64,000 nt of DNA from Gemmatimonadota bacterium (GTDB taxonomy: Bacteria > Gemmatimonadota > Gemmatimonadetes > Longimicrobiales > Gaopeijiaceae): NCBI GenBank assembly GCA_013002885.1, contig JABDLS010000086.1, positions 21,250 through 85,249 of the forward strand, given 5' to 3'. Under the pieces are notes generated by a model, which was not told the origin of the DNA, ran no database searches, and saw only the letters and a list, made by a program, of their open reading frames with translations. Positions within the stretch are counted from its first letter, which is position 1; the number at the start of each line of letters is the position of its first letter. Both the position numbers and the translations under genes were made by a program. Below, one piece after another: positions 37,758 to 47,293 of this stretch.

Positions 37758-38950
37758 GCCTCCATCCCCTCATCGGTCATGACGGAGTCCGCAAGGCGCT
37801 CCGGGTTGCCCACGCCCGCGGCGAGCTACCCGGATCCCTCCTGCTGCACGGCCCTCGTGGAGTGGGAAAGCAGCGCCTGGCTCTCTGGTTGGCTCAACTG
37901 GTGGTTTGCGACGCCCCTGGGCCCGACGGCCCCTGCCAACGGTGCGGTCCGTGTCGGATGGCTCTGGCGCTCGAGCACCCCGACATCCACTGGTACTTCC
38001 CTCTCGAGCGCCCGAAGGGAGCCAGCGGCGAGAAGCTCGCCGACAAACTCGAGGAAGCCAGACACCGAGAGTTGGCCGAGGTTCGCGCTCAGCCCAAGCG
38101 TCCGAGCTTCTCCGACCAGATACGAGCGCTTTACCTCGGATCCGTGGCCAACATCCGGTCGAAGGCGGCCAAGCGACCGTCCATGGCCGATGGACCGATC
38201 TTCATCGTCGGTCAGGCAGAGCTCCTCGTGCCTCAAGAAGCCAGTCAGGAAGCCGCAAACGCCCTCCTGAAGCTCCTGGAGGAGCCACCGGGGGATGCCC
38301 GCTTCATCCTCACGAGCAGTGAGCCAGGCATGCTCCTTTCCACGATCCGATCGCGGACGGTGCCTCTACATGTGCCCCCCCTCCCGGTTCCTCTGGTCGA
38401 GACCTTCCTCGAGGAGGGGTTAGGGGTAGCCTCCGACACGGCAGGGTGGGCGGCTACTCTCTCTCAGGGCTCACCGGGTCGTGCCATGGCCTTCCTCCCC
38501 GATGGAGACGACCTCGGCCCTCTGGAGTCCCTGCGCAGACAGGCATTCCATACGGTCGTCGCGGCCCTCGCCGACGACGCCGCGGCCGGTTTCGAGATTG
38601 CCGTCGGATTCCCACCGGCCGGAGCGAGAAAACTCATCGACCTGTTCACCTTCGTAGAGGAGTGGCTGCGCGACCTGGCCGCCGCGGCCGCCGGCGCCGA
38701 CGTCGTCGTCTTCAACCAGGACGCTCTGGCTCGGCTGAAGAAACACGTAGATCGGGCGTCCATCGACCCCGCTCGGGTGCCCATGGCCTTCCTCGCGGTG
38801 GAGCGTGCTCGGGAACTGGCACGCGGCAACGTGAACCCGCAGCTCGTCATGAGCGGGCTCATCCGGGATCTCCGGGCAGCGCTGCGGCCCGCGTCGACAG
38901 GAGCGTCCGGCAGCGCTTCCCAGCCGGCCGTGGAGGGAGTACGCGGGTGA
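37754..38950 (+). CDS. holB: DNA polymerase III delta-prime-type clamp-loader subunit
   Basis: A 398-residue AAA+ clamp-loader protein. HPLIGHDGVRKAL opens the domain, GPRGVGKQRLALWLAQ is Walker A, four Cys lie in CDAPGPDGPCQRCGPC (zinc module), and EAANALLKLLEEPP plus TIRSRTVPL match delta-prime/gamma subunits. It is shorter than DnaX and single-copy here, so delta-prime is the better reading, although a gamma-like role is possible. I use GTG 37754 (GAGGG 7 bases ahead, GTGA overlap); an ATG at 37730 would add 8 residues. Stop overlaps moaC. Confidence 0.88.
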   Translation: MSLHPLIGHDGVRKALRVAHARGELPGSLLLHGPRGVGKQRLALWLAQLVVCDAPGPDGPCQRCGPCRMALALEHPDIHWYFPLERPKGASGEKLADKLEEARHRELAEVRAQPKRPSFSDQIRALYLGSVANIRSKAAKRPSMADGPIFIVGQAELLVPQEASQEAANALLKLLEEPPGDARFILTSSEPGMLLSTIRSRTVPLHVPPLPVPLVETFLEEGLGVASDTAGWAATLSQGSPGRAMAFLPDGDDLGPLESLRRQAFHTVVAALADDAAAGFEIAVGFPPAGARKLIDLFTFVEEWLRDLAAAAAGADVVVFNQDALARLKKHVDRASIDPARVPMAFLAVERARELARGNVNPQLVMSGLIRDLRAALRPASTGASGSASQPAVEGVRG

Positions 38951-39435
38951 GCGATCGCGCGGACGGCCTCACCCACCTGGACGCCGAAGGTCGCGCCCGC
39001 ATGGTCGATGTCACGGACAAGCCGGTCACGAGGCGACGGGCCGTGGCTGAAGGGCGCATCGTCATGGAACGTGAGACGCTCACCGCAATCGTCGAGGGGC
39101 GTACGAAGAAGGGCGACCCCATACAGGTGGCCGAGCTCGCAGGCGTGCTGGCGGGCAAGAGGACGGGCGACTTGATCCCTCTGTGCCACGTACTCCCCGG
39201 GGCGTCGGTGGTCGTGACGCTGGAAGCCGACACGGAAGTGCCGGGGGTCCGAGCCCGGGCCGAGGCCACCTACGAAGGCAAGACCGGTGTGGAGATGGAG
39301 GCGCTCACCGCCGTTTCCGTAGCCCTGCTCACCGTGTATGACATGGTGAAGGCCATCGATCGCGGAATGCGGATCGAGAACGTGCGCCTTGTGGAGAAGG
39401 CCGGCGGAGCATCGAAGGACTGGTCCGCCGTTTGA
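38947..39435 (+). CDS. moaC: Cyclic pyranopterin monophosphate synthase
   Basis: MoaC converts the 3',8-cyclo-GTP product of MoaA into cPMP in molybdenum cofactor synthesis. The protein has 162 residues, the normal length. LTHLDAEGRARMVDVTDKPVTRR opens it, GDLIPLCHVLPG contains the catalytic-site His, and GKTGVEMEALTAVSVALLTVYDMVKAID is the strongest family block. The GTG at 38947 overlaps the holB stop as GTGA and restores the normal N terminus. moeA lies 19 kb further on; other mo genes are not in the window. Confidence 0.95.
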   Translation: MSDRADGLTHLDAEGRARMVDVTDKPVTRRRAVAEGRIVMERETLTAIVEGRTKKGDPIQVAELAGVLAGKRTGDLIPLCHVLPGASVVVTLEADTEVPGVRARAEATYEGKTGVEMEALTAVSVALLTVYDMVKAIDRGMRIENVRLVEKAGGASKDWSAV

Positions 39436-39448
39436 CCCCTGGGGACGC

Positions 39449-40678
39449 TCAGCGGCCCTGGCGAGCCAGTAGCACCGGGACGGTAAGCGTCGCACCCACG
39501 CGCAGGAAGCGGGGTCGGACATCGGGGTTTGCGGCCTGCAGATCACGTACACTCACGCCGTATCGCACCGCGATGTGGGAGAGGGTCTCGCCATCCTGTA
39601 CGGAGTGCTCCACCACCGTCATTCGGCGATCGGCTGGTACCTGGGCGTACTGCTCCCTGAACTGGTCCCCACGTCCGGCCGGCACACGGACCGCAACCTC
39701 CTCGCCCGGAGGCGTGAAGGCCCTGAAGAACTCGGGATTCAACTTCCGGATCTCATCCTCCGAGGTTCCCGCAGCCTCTGCCAGAACGTCGAAGGTGGTC
39801 CCATCCGGAACCGTCACCACGTCGAAGCGGAAGGGAGGCTCGGCCTCGATGGGGCCGTACCCGTACCGTTGGGGCTGCTGGGCCACCATGATGGCTCCGA
39901 CGAGCTTGGGCACGAACTCCCGGGTCTCCCGCGGCCAATGATGGCGTAGCGACCAGAACAAGCTGTCCGAAGGCTGGGCCAGGGGCGCATTCTGCCGGAG
40001 GATCCGACGAGTCCGATTCGGCCCGCCGTTGTAGGCGGCCAGGGCGAGGAACCACGAGTCGAACTCCTCATGGAGCTCGGCCAGGAAGTTCACCGCCGCC
40101 GCCGTGGAGAGGAAGGGATCGCGACGCTGGTCGATGAAGGCGCCGACCTCCATGCCGTGCTCTCTCGCCGTGCCCGCCATGAATTGCCACATGCCCACGG
40201 CAGAGGCATGGCTCCTGGCCCCCGGGTTGTACCCGCTCTCGATGAGGGGGAGGTACCGGAGGGAAGGCGGGAGGCGGCGCGCGGCGAGAGCCGAATCCAC
40301 CGTCTGTTCGAACGCACCCATCCGACGGACGAAATCGGGAAACCACCGGTTGGCCGAGTTCTGCCAGTAGTCGATCCAATCGTCCAGCGCCGTGTTGAAG
40401 GCCTCATCGCGGAGGAGGGGCGAAGCGAGCAGCTCGTCCACCATGGGCTCGCCCGAGGGCGGAGCGAGATAGGCCACGTGGACCGGTGCACCCAGATCCG
40501 CAGGCTCGACGTCGATGTCTGGCGTCTGCACGACCGCAGGCGAGACATTCATCTCCGGGTCACTTCCGGGCAGAAGCGAACACCCGTACAAGCCGAGGGC
40601 GAACAGGGCTGCGAGGATGACCACTGCCGGCCTCGAGCCGTGAGCGGCCTTTTCCACGCGGCCTCCCCTGCCCTTCAT
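39449..40678 (-). CDS. MltD-like lytic transglycosylase lipoprotein with LysM
   Basis: A 409-residue lipoprotein: hydrophobic N terminus and lipobox LYGC (Cys33). The SLT domain (about 120-270) has LPLIESGYNPGARSHASAVGMWQFM with catalytic Glu147, then LALAAYNGGPNR. A LysM module ends the protein (HSVQDGETLSHIAVRYGVSVRDLQAANPD), with a weaker LysM-like segment at about 300-345 (TVPDGTTFDVLAEAAGTSEDEIRKLNPE). MltD-type enzymes cleave glycan strands to anhydro-muropeptides at the outer membrane. I start at ATG 40678; upstream in-frame sequence is antisense to guaB. Confidence 0.92.
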   Translation of the reverse strand: MKGRGGRVEKAAHGSRPAVVILAALFALGLYGCSLLPGSDPEMNVSPAVVQTPDIDVEPADLGAPVHVAYLAPPSGEPMVDELLASPLLRDEAFNTALDDWIDYWQNSANRWFPDFVRRMGAFEQTVDSALAARRLPPSLRYLPLIESGYNPGARSHASAVGMWQFMAGTAREHGMEVGAFIDQRRDPFLSTAAAVNFLAELHEEFDSWFLALAAYNGGPNRTRRILRQNAPLAQPSDSLFWSLRHHWPRETREFVPKLVGAIMVAQQPQRYGYGPIEAEPPFRFDVVTVPDGTTFDVLAEAAGTSEDEIRKLNPEFFRAFTPPGEEVAVRVPAGRGDQFREQYAQVPADRRMTVVEHSVQDGETLSHIAVRYGVSVRDLQAANPDVRPRFLRVGATLTVPVLLARQGR

Positions 40679-40707
40679 CGTCGTTGTCAAACCGATGCCC
40701 GCCCGGG

Positions 40708-42183
40708 TCAGAGGTGGTAGTTCGGCGCCTCGCGGGTGATGGTGACGTCGTGGGGGTGGGATTCGCGAAGACCACCCGTGGTCACCCGGTTGAAGCGCGT
40801 CCTGGTACGGAGTTCTTCGATGCTTCCGACACCGCAATATCCCATCCCGCTCCGGAGTCCGCCAATGAGCTGGTAGATGGTGTCGGAGACCGGCCCCTTG
40901 TAGGGGACCCGCGCCTCGATTCCCTCGGGCACGAGTTTGCGATTCTCCGCCTTTCCGTCCTGGAAGTAGCGGTCCGCCGATCCCTCTTCCATGGCCGAGA
41001 GCGATCCCATACCGCGGACCGTCTTGAAGCGACGTCCCTCGAGAAGGAAGGTCTCGCCTGGCGACTCGTCGGTCCCGGCGAACATCGAGCCCATCATTAC
41101 CGAGTGGGCGCCGCCGGCCAGGGCCTTCACGATGTCCCCCGAATACCGGATGCCGCCATCGGCGATGACGGGGACGGCGTCGTCGACGCCTGCCACGGCG
41201 TCCATGATGGCCGAAAGCTGGGGCAGGCCCACCCCCGTGACCACTCGGGTCGTACAGATGGAGCCAGGGCCCACACCGACCTTCACCGCGTCGACGCCGC
41301 AGTCGGCCAGTGCGCGAGCTCCTTCCACCGTGCCAACGTTGCCGCCTACGAGTTGCACGTCCGGGAATCGTTTCCGGATGCGGCGAATGGCCTCGAGGAC
41401 GCCCTCGGAGTGTCCATGGGCGGTATCCACCACGAGGACATCGACGCCGGCCTCTACGAGCATCTCGGCGCGGTTCAGGTCGGCACCAGACGCTCCCACG
41501 GCGGCTCCGGCCCTGAGGCGACCGTGCTCGTCCTTGCAAGCGTCCGGGTACCTGCGCCGCTTGAAGATGTCCTTGACGGTGATGAGCCCCTTCAAGCTGC
41601 CGTCGTCGTCGACGACGGGGAGCTTCTCGATTCGGTGCTCGTGTAGGATGGCCTGGGCCTGCTCGAGGGTCGTCCCCACGGGCACGGTAACGAGGTTCTC
41701 CGAGGTCATGACGGCGGAGATGGGTTTCTCGAGATCCGTCTCGAACTGGAGGTCACGATTCGTGATGATCCCCACCAGTCGACTGCCGTCTTCCACGATG
41801 GGCACGCCACTGATGGAAAAGCGGGACATGAGGGCGTGGGCGTCCTTCAGCCTGCCGTCAGACCTCAGCGTGATGGGATTGAGGATCATCCCGCTCTCGG
41901 ACCGCTTCACACGATCGACTTCCTCGGCCTGCTTCTCCGGCGGCAGGTTCTTGTGGATGATGCCCAGACCGCCTTCCCTGGCCATCTGAATGGCCATTCC
42001 GGACTCGGTGACCGTGTCCATCGCCGCAGCGAGGAGAGGAATCCGCAGCTCGATCCCCCTCGTGACCTTCGACGAAACGTCGGTGTCCTTCGGGTGCACC
42101 GTGGAGTGCCCCGGGATGAGGAGCACGTCGTCGAAGGTGAGCGCTTCCTTGACGATCCGGTCGTGGTTGGGCCCGTCAGTCAT
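40708..42183 (-). CDS. guaB: IMP dehydrogenase
   Basis: NAD-dependent oxidation of IMP to XMP, the committed step to GTP. The 491-residue protein has [17 protein letters not shown], two CBS domains (about 95-205), [31 protein letters not shown] with the catalytic Cys, and [13 protein letters not shown]. Standard length and architecture. The 203-base region ahead contains a strong hairpin with the ribosome-binding site in a second small hairpin (see 42191-42255). It follows no other purine gene. Confidence 0.97.
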   Translation of the reverse strand: MTDGPNHDRIVKEALTFDDVLLIPGHSTVHPKDTDVSSKVTRGIELRIPLLAAAMDTVTESGMAIQMAREGGLGIIHKNLPPEKQAEEVDRVKRSESGMILNPITLRSDGRLKDAHALMSRFSISGVPIVEDGSRLVGIITNRDLQFETDLEKPISAVMTSENLVTVPVGTTLEQAQAILHEHRIEKLPVVDDDGSLKGLITVKDIFKRRRYPDACKDEHGRLRAGAAVGASGADLNRAEMLVEAGVDVLVVDTAHGHSEGVLEAIRRIRKRFPDVQLVGGNVGTVEGARALADCGVDAVKVGVGPGSICTTRVVTGVGLPQLSAIMDAVAGVDDAVPVIADGGIRYSGDIVKALAGGAHSVMMGSMFAGTDESPGETFLLEGRRFKTVRGMGSLSAMEEGSADRYFQDGKAENRKLVPEGIEARVPYKGPVSDTIYQLIGGLRSGMGYCGVGSIEELRTRTRFNRVTTGGLRESHPHDVTITREAPNYHL

Positions 42184-42190
42184 CGCGTTT

Positions 42191-42255
42191 CCGACCTTTC
42201 GGCATATGCGAGCGCCCGCTTCCGCCGAGACCTCGAGGTCGCGCGGGAGCGGGCG
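42191..42255 (-). promoter_or_regulatory. Structured 5' leader of guaB (two hairpins, masked ribosome-binding site)
   Basis: In the guaB mRNA sense the leader holds a long stem: 42255-42245 pairs with 42223-42213 (11 bases, one G-T wobble), enclosing the perfect palindrome GACCTCGAGGTC (42229-42240). Close to the ATG a second hairpin, CCGA-AAGG-TCGG (42202-42191), places the likely Shine-Dalgarno AAGG in its loop. This may regulate guaB translation or be the end of the upstream transcript. It does not match the purine riboswitch as far as I can see. Confidence 0.45.
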
Positions 42256-42386
42256 TGAAAATGGCTCTCCAAGGAGCGTTCGATCGTACCATAGGAGAGG
42301 ATATTCGGACGGCCGTGGGAGGTCAACGGCGGACCGGCTCGAGCCAGGGTAGAGCGGACCAAAGGTCGGGATGACGTCTAAATGCG

Positions 42387-43022
42387 TCAGCCCGCGGAAC
42401 GGCCTCCAGCCCCTGGAGTGGTCGTACCACCACCGCTGCCCTTCCCTTGCGAAGCCTCCTCGCCTTCCGGCCGAGGCTCCCCACGGTCCGGCCGAGGCTC
42501 CCCACGGTCCGGCCGAGCCTCCCCACCGTCCGGCCGAGAGTCTCCACCGTGCGTAGAGGCAGCGCCCGTGGCGGTACCGGGCGACCCGCCGCCGCCGGTC
42601 TCCCCAGAAGACGTGGATTGCCCCTCCCGTCGGCCAGCCGATGCCCGGCGTTTCCTAGGGTCTGCCTCGAACGTCTGGGCCTGCCCTTCCTCCACGGGTG
42701 CCGGGGGCGAGCCCTCGTCCACCTCGAGGGCCTGACCCAGGTCGCCCAGGATCTGACGCCCCGCCGATGAAACGCCCGACAGCACCCGATCGGCAGCAGA
42801 GATGAGCTGAAAAGCCTCCCGAATGGTGTTCGGGCTGACGGCCCGCCGCCGGAGCTTGTCTTCGAGGCCCTCGGCGAACTTCTGGAGTCCCGAGGTCGTA
42901 ACGCCCTCGGCGGTCACGTACTTCGACTCCAGAAACTCGATATAGTCGAGCACCTGGTAGACCTGCTCGTCGGGGAGACTTTCGATCTTCCTGAGAAGGC
43001 GCTGTCTGAGGACGTCGTGCAT
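42387..43022 (-). CDS. DUF2281-like protein with repetitive charged tail
   Basis: A 211-residue protein. The N terminus, with [23 protein letters not shown], resembles the short helical DUF2281 domain. Residues about 45-100 are helical and amphipathic ([35 protein letters not shown]). The last 100 residues are low-complexity and charged, with near-exact repeats ([23 protein letters not shown]). I start at ATG 43022, where the DUF2281-like block begins; longer frames add unrelated residues. Function unknown; no toxin partner is adjacent. Confidence 0.6.
   Translation of the reverse strand: MHDVLRQRLLRKIESLPDEQVYQVLDYIEFLESKYVTAEGVTTSGLQKFAEGLEDKLRRRAVSPNTIREAFQLISAADRVLSGVSSAGRQILGDLGQALEVDEGSPPAPVEEGQAQTFEADPRKRRASAGRREGQSTSSGETGGGGSPGTATGAASTHGGDSRPDGGEARPDRGEPRPDRGEPRPEGEEASQGKGSGGGTTTPGAGGRSAG
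42467..42552. repeat. 21-base tandem repeat in the tail of the DUF2281-like gene
   Basis: The unit GGCCGAGGCTCCCCACGGTC plus one base recurs about four times with a few changes (GGCCGAGG, GGCCGAGG, GGCCGAGC, GGCCGAGA starts). Its period is a multiple of three, so copy number can change without breaking the frame. Confidence 0.75.
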
Positions 43023-43162
43023 GATGGGCCCGTGGGTGAGACTCTCGGGGCTGCGGGATACCCGGCTTTCCAAGTCTAACGTACGCCGATCCCGGAGGCA
43101 GCCTTCCCACCGATACGTGTGGACCACCTTGCTCGTTTCGCCAATCCCGATAACGTCCACCC

Positions 43163-43987
43163 ATGCCCTTTCTGCCCCTCCGCCCCGTTCCGGTGGCCGA
43201 CGCCGCAACCGATCTCTACGAAGAGTGGCTGGCGTGGCTCCGGGAAGCCCTCGACGATCCGGATTGCGACCGGAACGAGCTCTGCCGAGCGATTCTGACA
43301 GACATCTACCATCCGGAGGCGTCGAAGCTCGACCCGTCGACGCTATCACCTACGGCGAGGGTGGCCCTGGCGCAGATGGACCCGCGCAACGTGACGCTGG
43401 AGCCTGAGTACTACGAGGAGATCGACCTCGCCCGGTACGAACCGAGGAAGCCCCTCCTCTGGCTCTGGGAGATGTTCGACCGGAGCACCCTCGGCGAAAA
43501 CGTCGAGCTGGGCGTCCACTTTCGAAGAATCCTGGCCAGACACGTCTTCGGGCGATGCGGGAAGAACTTCAAGGCCTTCACCCATGTCCGCTTCTCCTTC
43601 GGCTACAACATGGATGTCGGCGACGGCGTCGTGATTCACCGTCACGTTCTCATGGACGACCGTGGAGGCATCGAGATCGGTGACGGCGCGTCGGTGTCGG
43701 ATTTCGCCAACGTCTACTCCCACTCCCACAACATCGTGGACGGAAGGATCGTGTATCTGCCCAAGACCACCATCGGCAGGGGTGCACGCATCACGTATCA
43801 CGCCACCATCCTCGCCGGTACGACGGTGGCTGAGGATTCGATGGTGGGAGCAGGCTCCATGCTGACCAAGAGCACCGAACCACATTGGGTCTACGTCGGG
43901 GTGCCGGCTCGCAAGGTCAAAGAGAAGCCGGCCGACGAGCGAGCCACCAAGGCTCCGCCCACTCGCGACCCCATGGCCGACGGGTAG
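43163..43987 (+). CDS. Left-handed beta-helix (hexapeptide) acyltransferase
   Basis: A 274-residue protein. After about 130 mostly helical N-terminal residues come hexapeptide repeats (about 135-245): NMDVGDGVVIHRHVLMDDRGGIEIGDGASVSDFANVYSHSHNI and TTIGRGARITYHATILAGTTVAEDSMVGAGSMLTKS, then VYVGVPARKVKEKP, typical of the maltose/chloramphenicol O-acetyltransferase group. SHSHN is the position of the catalytic His. Acceptor unknown. It converges with acs across a 19-base gap. Confidence 0.87.
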   Translation: MPFLPLRPVPVADAATDLYEEWLAWLREALDDPDCDRNELCRAILTDIYHPEASKLDPSTLSPTARVALAQMDPRNVTLEPEYYEEIDLARYEPRKPLLWLWEMFDRSTLGENVELGVHFRRILARHVFGRCGKNFKAFTHVRFSFGYNMDVGDGVVIHRHVLMDDRGGIEIGDGASVSDFANVYSHSHNIVDGRIVYLPKTTIGRGARITYHATILAGTTVAEDSMVGAGSMLTKSTEPHWVYVGVPARKVKEKPADERATKAPPTRDPMADG

Positions 43988-44006
43988 AACCATCCCCGCC
44001 GGAAGT

Positions 44007-45962
44007 TCAGCCCTCCTCTTCGTGCTCGTCCTGTAGGCGTCGCACCACTGCGGGATCCGCCAGGGTCGTCGTATCCCCCACGGCCCTACCCTCGGCGATG
44101 TCGCGGAGGAGGCGTCGCATGATCTTCCCAGAACGGGTCTTGGGCAGGTCCGCCGTGAGGACGATCAGCTCGGGCTTGGCGATGGCCCCGATCTTGGTGC
44201 CCACGTGCTGCCGAAGCTCGGCCACCAGCTCTTCGGAGCCTTCGATCCCTTCCTTGAGGGTGACGAAAGCGGCGATCGACTCGCCCTTGATGTCGTGCTT
44301 CTTGCCCACCACCGCAGACTCGACAACGGCATGGTGGTCCACCAGCGCGCTCTCCACTTCGGCTGTGCCGATGCGATGGCCCGCCACGTTCAGGACGTCA
44401 TCCACCCGCCCGAGGATCCAGAAGTAGTCGTCGGAGTCGAGCTTGGCCCCGTCGCCCGCGAAGTAGATGTCCTTCCACTTCGACCAGTACGTCTGCATGA
44501 ACCGCTCGTCGTCACCCCACACCGTCCGGAGCATCGACGGCCACGGCTCGGTGATGGCGAGATAGCCGGCTCGAGTCTCGTTTCCGTCATCGTCGAGGAT
44601 CTTCGCCTCGATCCCCGGGAAGGGGCGCGTCGCGGTACCCGGTTTCGTCTCCGTGATCCCGGGTAGCGGGGTGATCATGATCCCACCCGTCTCTGTCTGC
44701 CACCAGGTATCGACGATAGGACAGCGCTCGCCCCCGATGACCTCGTGGTACCACATCCACGCCTCGGGATTGATGGGCTCGCCGACGGTGCCGAGGATCC
44801 GTAGAGACGACAGATCGTACTCCCCTGGCCATTGGTCACCCCATCTCATGAAGGCCCGGATGGCCGTGGGCGCGGTGTAGAAGATGGTCACTCCGTACTT
44901 CTGGCAGAGCTCCCAGAAGCGTCCGCGATCGGGGGTATCCGGAGCACCCTCGTACATGACCACCTGGGCACAGTTCGCCAGAGGACCGTACACGATGTAG
45001 CTGTGGCCAGTGATCCACCCGACGTCTGCCGTACACCAATACACGTCCTCGTCGTGGAGGTCGAAGACCGACTTCGTCGTCGCGTATACCTGGGTCAGAT
45101 ATCCGCCGGTGGTATGAACCACACCCTTTGGTTTTCCGGTTGTCCCGGAGGTGTAGAGAACGAAGAGCGTGTCCTCGGAATCCATGACCTCCGGCTGGCA
45201 GTCGGGGGCCGCACCCGCGATCAGCTCGTGGTACCAGTGATCGCGTCCGTCCACCATGGGTGCCGCGACCTCTTCGGTGAGCGCCCCGCCCCGCGCCACG
45301 ACCACGACGTTCTCCACCGTCGGTGACGTCTGGAGCGCTTCGTCAGCGTTCGCCTTGAGCGGTACCACCGCGCCTCGACGCCAGCCTCCGTCGGCGGTGA
45401 TGAGCACCTTCGCCCGCGCGTCGTTGTTGCGATCGGCGAGGGACTCGGGGCTGAAGCCGCCGAATACGACGGAGTGGATCGCCCCGATTCGGGTGCACGC
45501 CAGCATGGCGACGGCGGCTTCAGGGATCATCGGGAGGTAGATGGTGACGCGGTCACCTCGCTCGACGCCGAGGTCCCTGAGGGCGTTTGCCAAGCGGCTG
45601 ACTTCTTCGAGCAGCTCCGAATAGCTGTACGTGCGCGTGTCGCCGGGCTCTCCCTCCCAGATGAGGGCCCTGCGGTCCCCCCTCCCGGCCTCGACATGGC
45701 GGTCCAGGCAATTGTGGGAAACGTTGAGCTTGCCGTCGATGAACCACTGGGCCCGGGGCGGATCCCACTCCAGTACCTTGCTCCAGGGCTCGAACCAGTC
45801 GAGCTCTGCCGCCCAACCGGCCCAAAAGGCTTCGCGATCCGAGGCCGCCTCTGCGTAGACGGAGGGGTCCCTCAGGACGGCGTCGTCGGCGATCTCCGCC
45901 GGTGGTGAGAAGCGTCGTTCTTCGTGGAGGAGATCATCGAAGGCGCCGGAATCGGTGCTCAT
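44007..45962 (-). CDS. acs: Acetyl-coenzyme A synthetase
   Basis: Activates acetate to acetyl-CoA through acetyl-AMP. The 651-residue protein has normal Acs length and motifs: [33 protein letters not shown] (AMP-binding), [14 protein letters not shown], and [14 protein letters not shown] with the regulatory acetylation Lys near the end. Adenylate-forming enzyme with clear Acs rather than propionyl-CoA-synthetase signature as far as can be judged by eye. Single gene, converging with the acyltransferase. Confidence 0.96.
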   Translation of the reverse strand: MSTDSGAFDDLLHEERRFSPPAEIADDAVLRDPSVYAEAASDREAFWAGWAAELDWFEPWSKVLEWDPPRAQWFIDGKLNVSHNCLDRHVEAGRGDRRALIWEGEPGDTRTYSYSELLEEVSRLANALRDLGVERGDRVTIYLPMIPEAAVAMLACTRIGAIHSVVFGGFSPESLADRNNDARAKVLITADGGWRRGAVVPLKANADEALQTSPTVENVVVVARGGALTEEVAAPMVDGRDHWYHELIAGAAPDCQPEVMDSEDTLFVLYTSGTTGKPKGVVHTTGGYLTQVYATTKSVFDLHDEDVYWCTADVGWITGHSYIVYGPLANCAQVVMYEGAPDTPDRGRFWELCQKYGVTIFYTAPTAIRAFMRWGDQWPGEYDLSSLRILGTVGEPINPEAWMWYHEVIGGERCPIVDTWWQTETGGIMITPLPGITETKPGTATRPFPGIEAKILDDDGNETRAGYLAITEPWPSMLRTVWGDDERFMQTYWSKWKDIYFAGDGAKLDSDDYFWILGRVDDVLNVAGHRIGTAEVESALVDHHAVVESAVVGKKHDIKGESIAAFVTLKEGIEGSEELVAELRQHVGTKIGAIAKPELIVLTADLPKTRSGKIMRRLLRDIAEGRAVGDTTTLADPAVVRRLQDEHEEEG

Positions 45963-46084
45963 GAGCCGTTCTCTGCTTTTCGGTCTGGAAGGATCAGTAC
46001 GGCATCAATCTGTATGCCTCCGGTACGCGAGCAAGCGCAGCCCGAACGCCCGACCTGCGACAGGTGCGAGCCGGTCCCCCCCAC

Positions 46085-46654
46085 TCATGATTCAGCGTCT
46101 TGGTCGCGAAGGAGTCGGACGACCTCCGGAGCGTCCAGAAGCCGGGTGAATCCGTGCACGGCTTCCTTCGAGAACATGGACACCGTTGCGTGGCCCGCTC
46201 CCATCGCTTTCCGAGGAATCCGGATCTTGAAACGGATCTCCGTATCGGCGTGCTCCACCGCCTCGGCAGCGTCCGAAAGCCGGAGTCGCAGGGTCACGGG
46301 ACGCTTGTGTCGGCGGTCTAGCTCCCGGGCCGAGGCCTCACCCAGAGAGGCCAAAACGCCTCGGGCGTTCCCGAGCGAACCGAATGGCGCCAGGTCGACG
46401 ACCAGCGCCAGGTTGCCCGTGAGCCCGCGACTCGTCTCGTCGAGGTAGACGTCGATGCTCACGTGGTCCGGCCCGTCCGTCGGGTGGAAGAAGAGATAGG
46501 CGCTCCGTGTCGAATCACCCTCCCATCGGCCCTCGAATTGATGGCTCGTCGTCTTCTGTAGGCCCGACAGCTCCCAACCCTCACCCGAGACGCCGTGGCG
46601 CACAGCAGCGATCAGGGGCTCGAGGGTGAGGATGGGCCCGGGGGAGGCCGCCAT
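46085..46654 (-). CDS. Hypothetical protein
   Basis: A 189-residue soluble protein I do not recognise. It has no signal peptide or membrane helix and alternates strands and helices (SAYLFFHPTDGPDHVSIDVYLDE; LTGNLALVVDLAPFG; EIRFKIRIPRKAMGAGH). Codon use is like its neighbours. It runs divergently from the Fur-family gene, separated by 145 bases that carry a plausible promoter for the latter. No function is proposed. Confidence 0.55.
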   Translation of the reverse strand: MAASPGPILTLEPLIAAVRHGVSGEGWELSGLQKTTSHQFEGRWEGDSTRSAYLFFHPTDGPDHVSIDVYLDETSRGLTGNLALVVDLAPFGSLGNARGVLASLGEASARELDRRHKRPVTLRLRLSDAAEAVEHADTEIRFKIRIPRKAMGAGHATVSMFSKEAVHGFTRLLDAPEVVRLLRDQDAES

Positions 46655-46712
46655 CAGAGGAAGTCCCGCCTCGAGCGGCGATGTACGCTATTCTTCATGG
46701 TGTACGACTCCG

Positions 46713-46742
46713 TTGACACTTCTTCGTGAAGCCATGTAACGT
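46713..46742 (+). promoter_or_regulatory. Sigma-70-like promoter with an inverted repeat ahead of the Fur-family gene
   Basis: TTGACA (46713-46718) is a perfect -35 box. TGTAAC (46735-46740, 16-base spacer) or TAACGT (18 bases) could serve as -10. Between them CTTC-TTCGT-GAAG (46719-46731) is an inverted repeat placed where a repressor would block RNA polymerase; autoregulation is plausible. Confidence 0.5.
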
Positions 46743-46799
46743 AAGGCGTGACGGACGGTTACGAAGTCCCTGTCGACGAGGCGGAAAAACGTTCCGGAA

Positions 46800-47264
46800 A
46801 TGGCCATGAGCATGCAGTCCACCGACCATCGCCTTCGTGAGGCTCTGGAAGCGAGCGGACAGCGCTTCACCGAACAGCGGGCGGCGGTCTTCCGCTACCT
46901 GGTGAGCACCGACGTGCATCCGACGGCCGACGAGGTATACCTCGCCGTACGGGAAGATCTTCCGGCGATTTCCCTGGCCACGGTCTACAAGAGCCTGGAA
47001 ACCCTCGTTGGGTGCGGGCTGGCGGTCAAGCTGACCTACGCGGACCACTCGGCCCGCTACGACGGAAACACCGATCCCCATCACCACGCTCGATGCATGT
47101 CGTGTGGAAGGGTGCTGGACATTCCAGGGGAGATCCCCACCGCGGACATCGAGCATCTGCGGCAGGAAGCCACCGGCTTCACCGTCACCGGCTACCGTCT
47201 GGAGTTGTCGGGCTATTGCTCCGCCTGTCTCCCCGAAGGCGGGCCGAAGCCAGCCGCCGCCTGA
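46800..47264 (+). CDS. Fur-family transcriptional regulator (PerR-like)
   Basis: A 154-residue Fur-family repressor. A winged helix (about 10-80; GQRFTEQRAAVFRYL, PTADEVYLAV, SLATVYKSLETLV) precedes the metal domain with DPHHHARCMSCGRVLDI. Two CxxC pairs, CMSC and CSAC, form the structural zinc site. HHHARC and preceding His/Asp residues fit the regulatory site of PerR or Fur. By eye it is closer to PerR (peroxide-sensing) but Fur or Zur cannot be excluded. ATG 46800 has no strong Shine-Dalgarno. Confidence 0.9.
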   Translation: MAMSMQSTDHRLREALEASGQRFTEQRAAVFRYLVSTDVHPTADEVYLAVREDLPAISLATVYKSLETLVGCGLAVKLTYADHSARYDGNTDPHHHARCMSCGRVLDIPGEIPTADIEHLRQEATGFTVTGYRLELSGYCSACLPEGGPKPAAA

Positions 47265-47293
47265 GCCCGCTCGCCGTCGCCCCCCTTGCCCGC

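Noticed and set aside
39449..41539. A longer minus-strand frame giving the transglycosylase an extra 287 N-terminal residues
   Set aside because: The extra part is Arg/Gly-rich, lies antisense within the guaB coding sequence and precedes a clear lipobox start at 40678.
47012..47293. Extended N terminus of the PBP4-type enzyme
   Set aside because: It lies inside the Fur-family gene in another frame; ATG 47294 begins a proper signal peptide.
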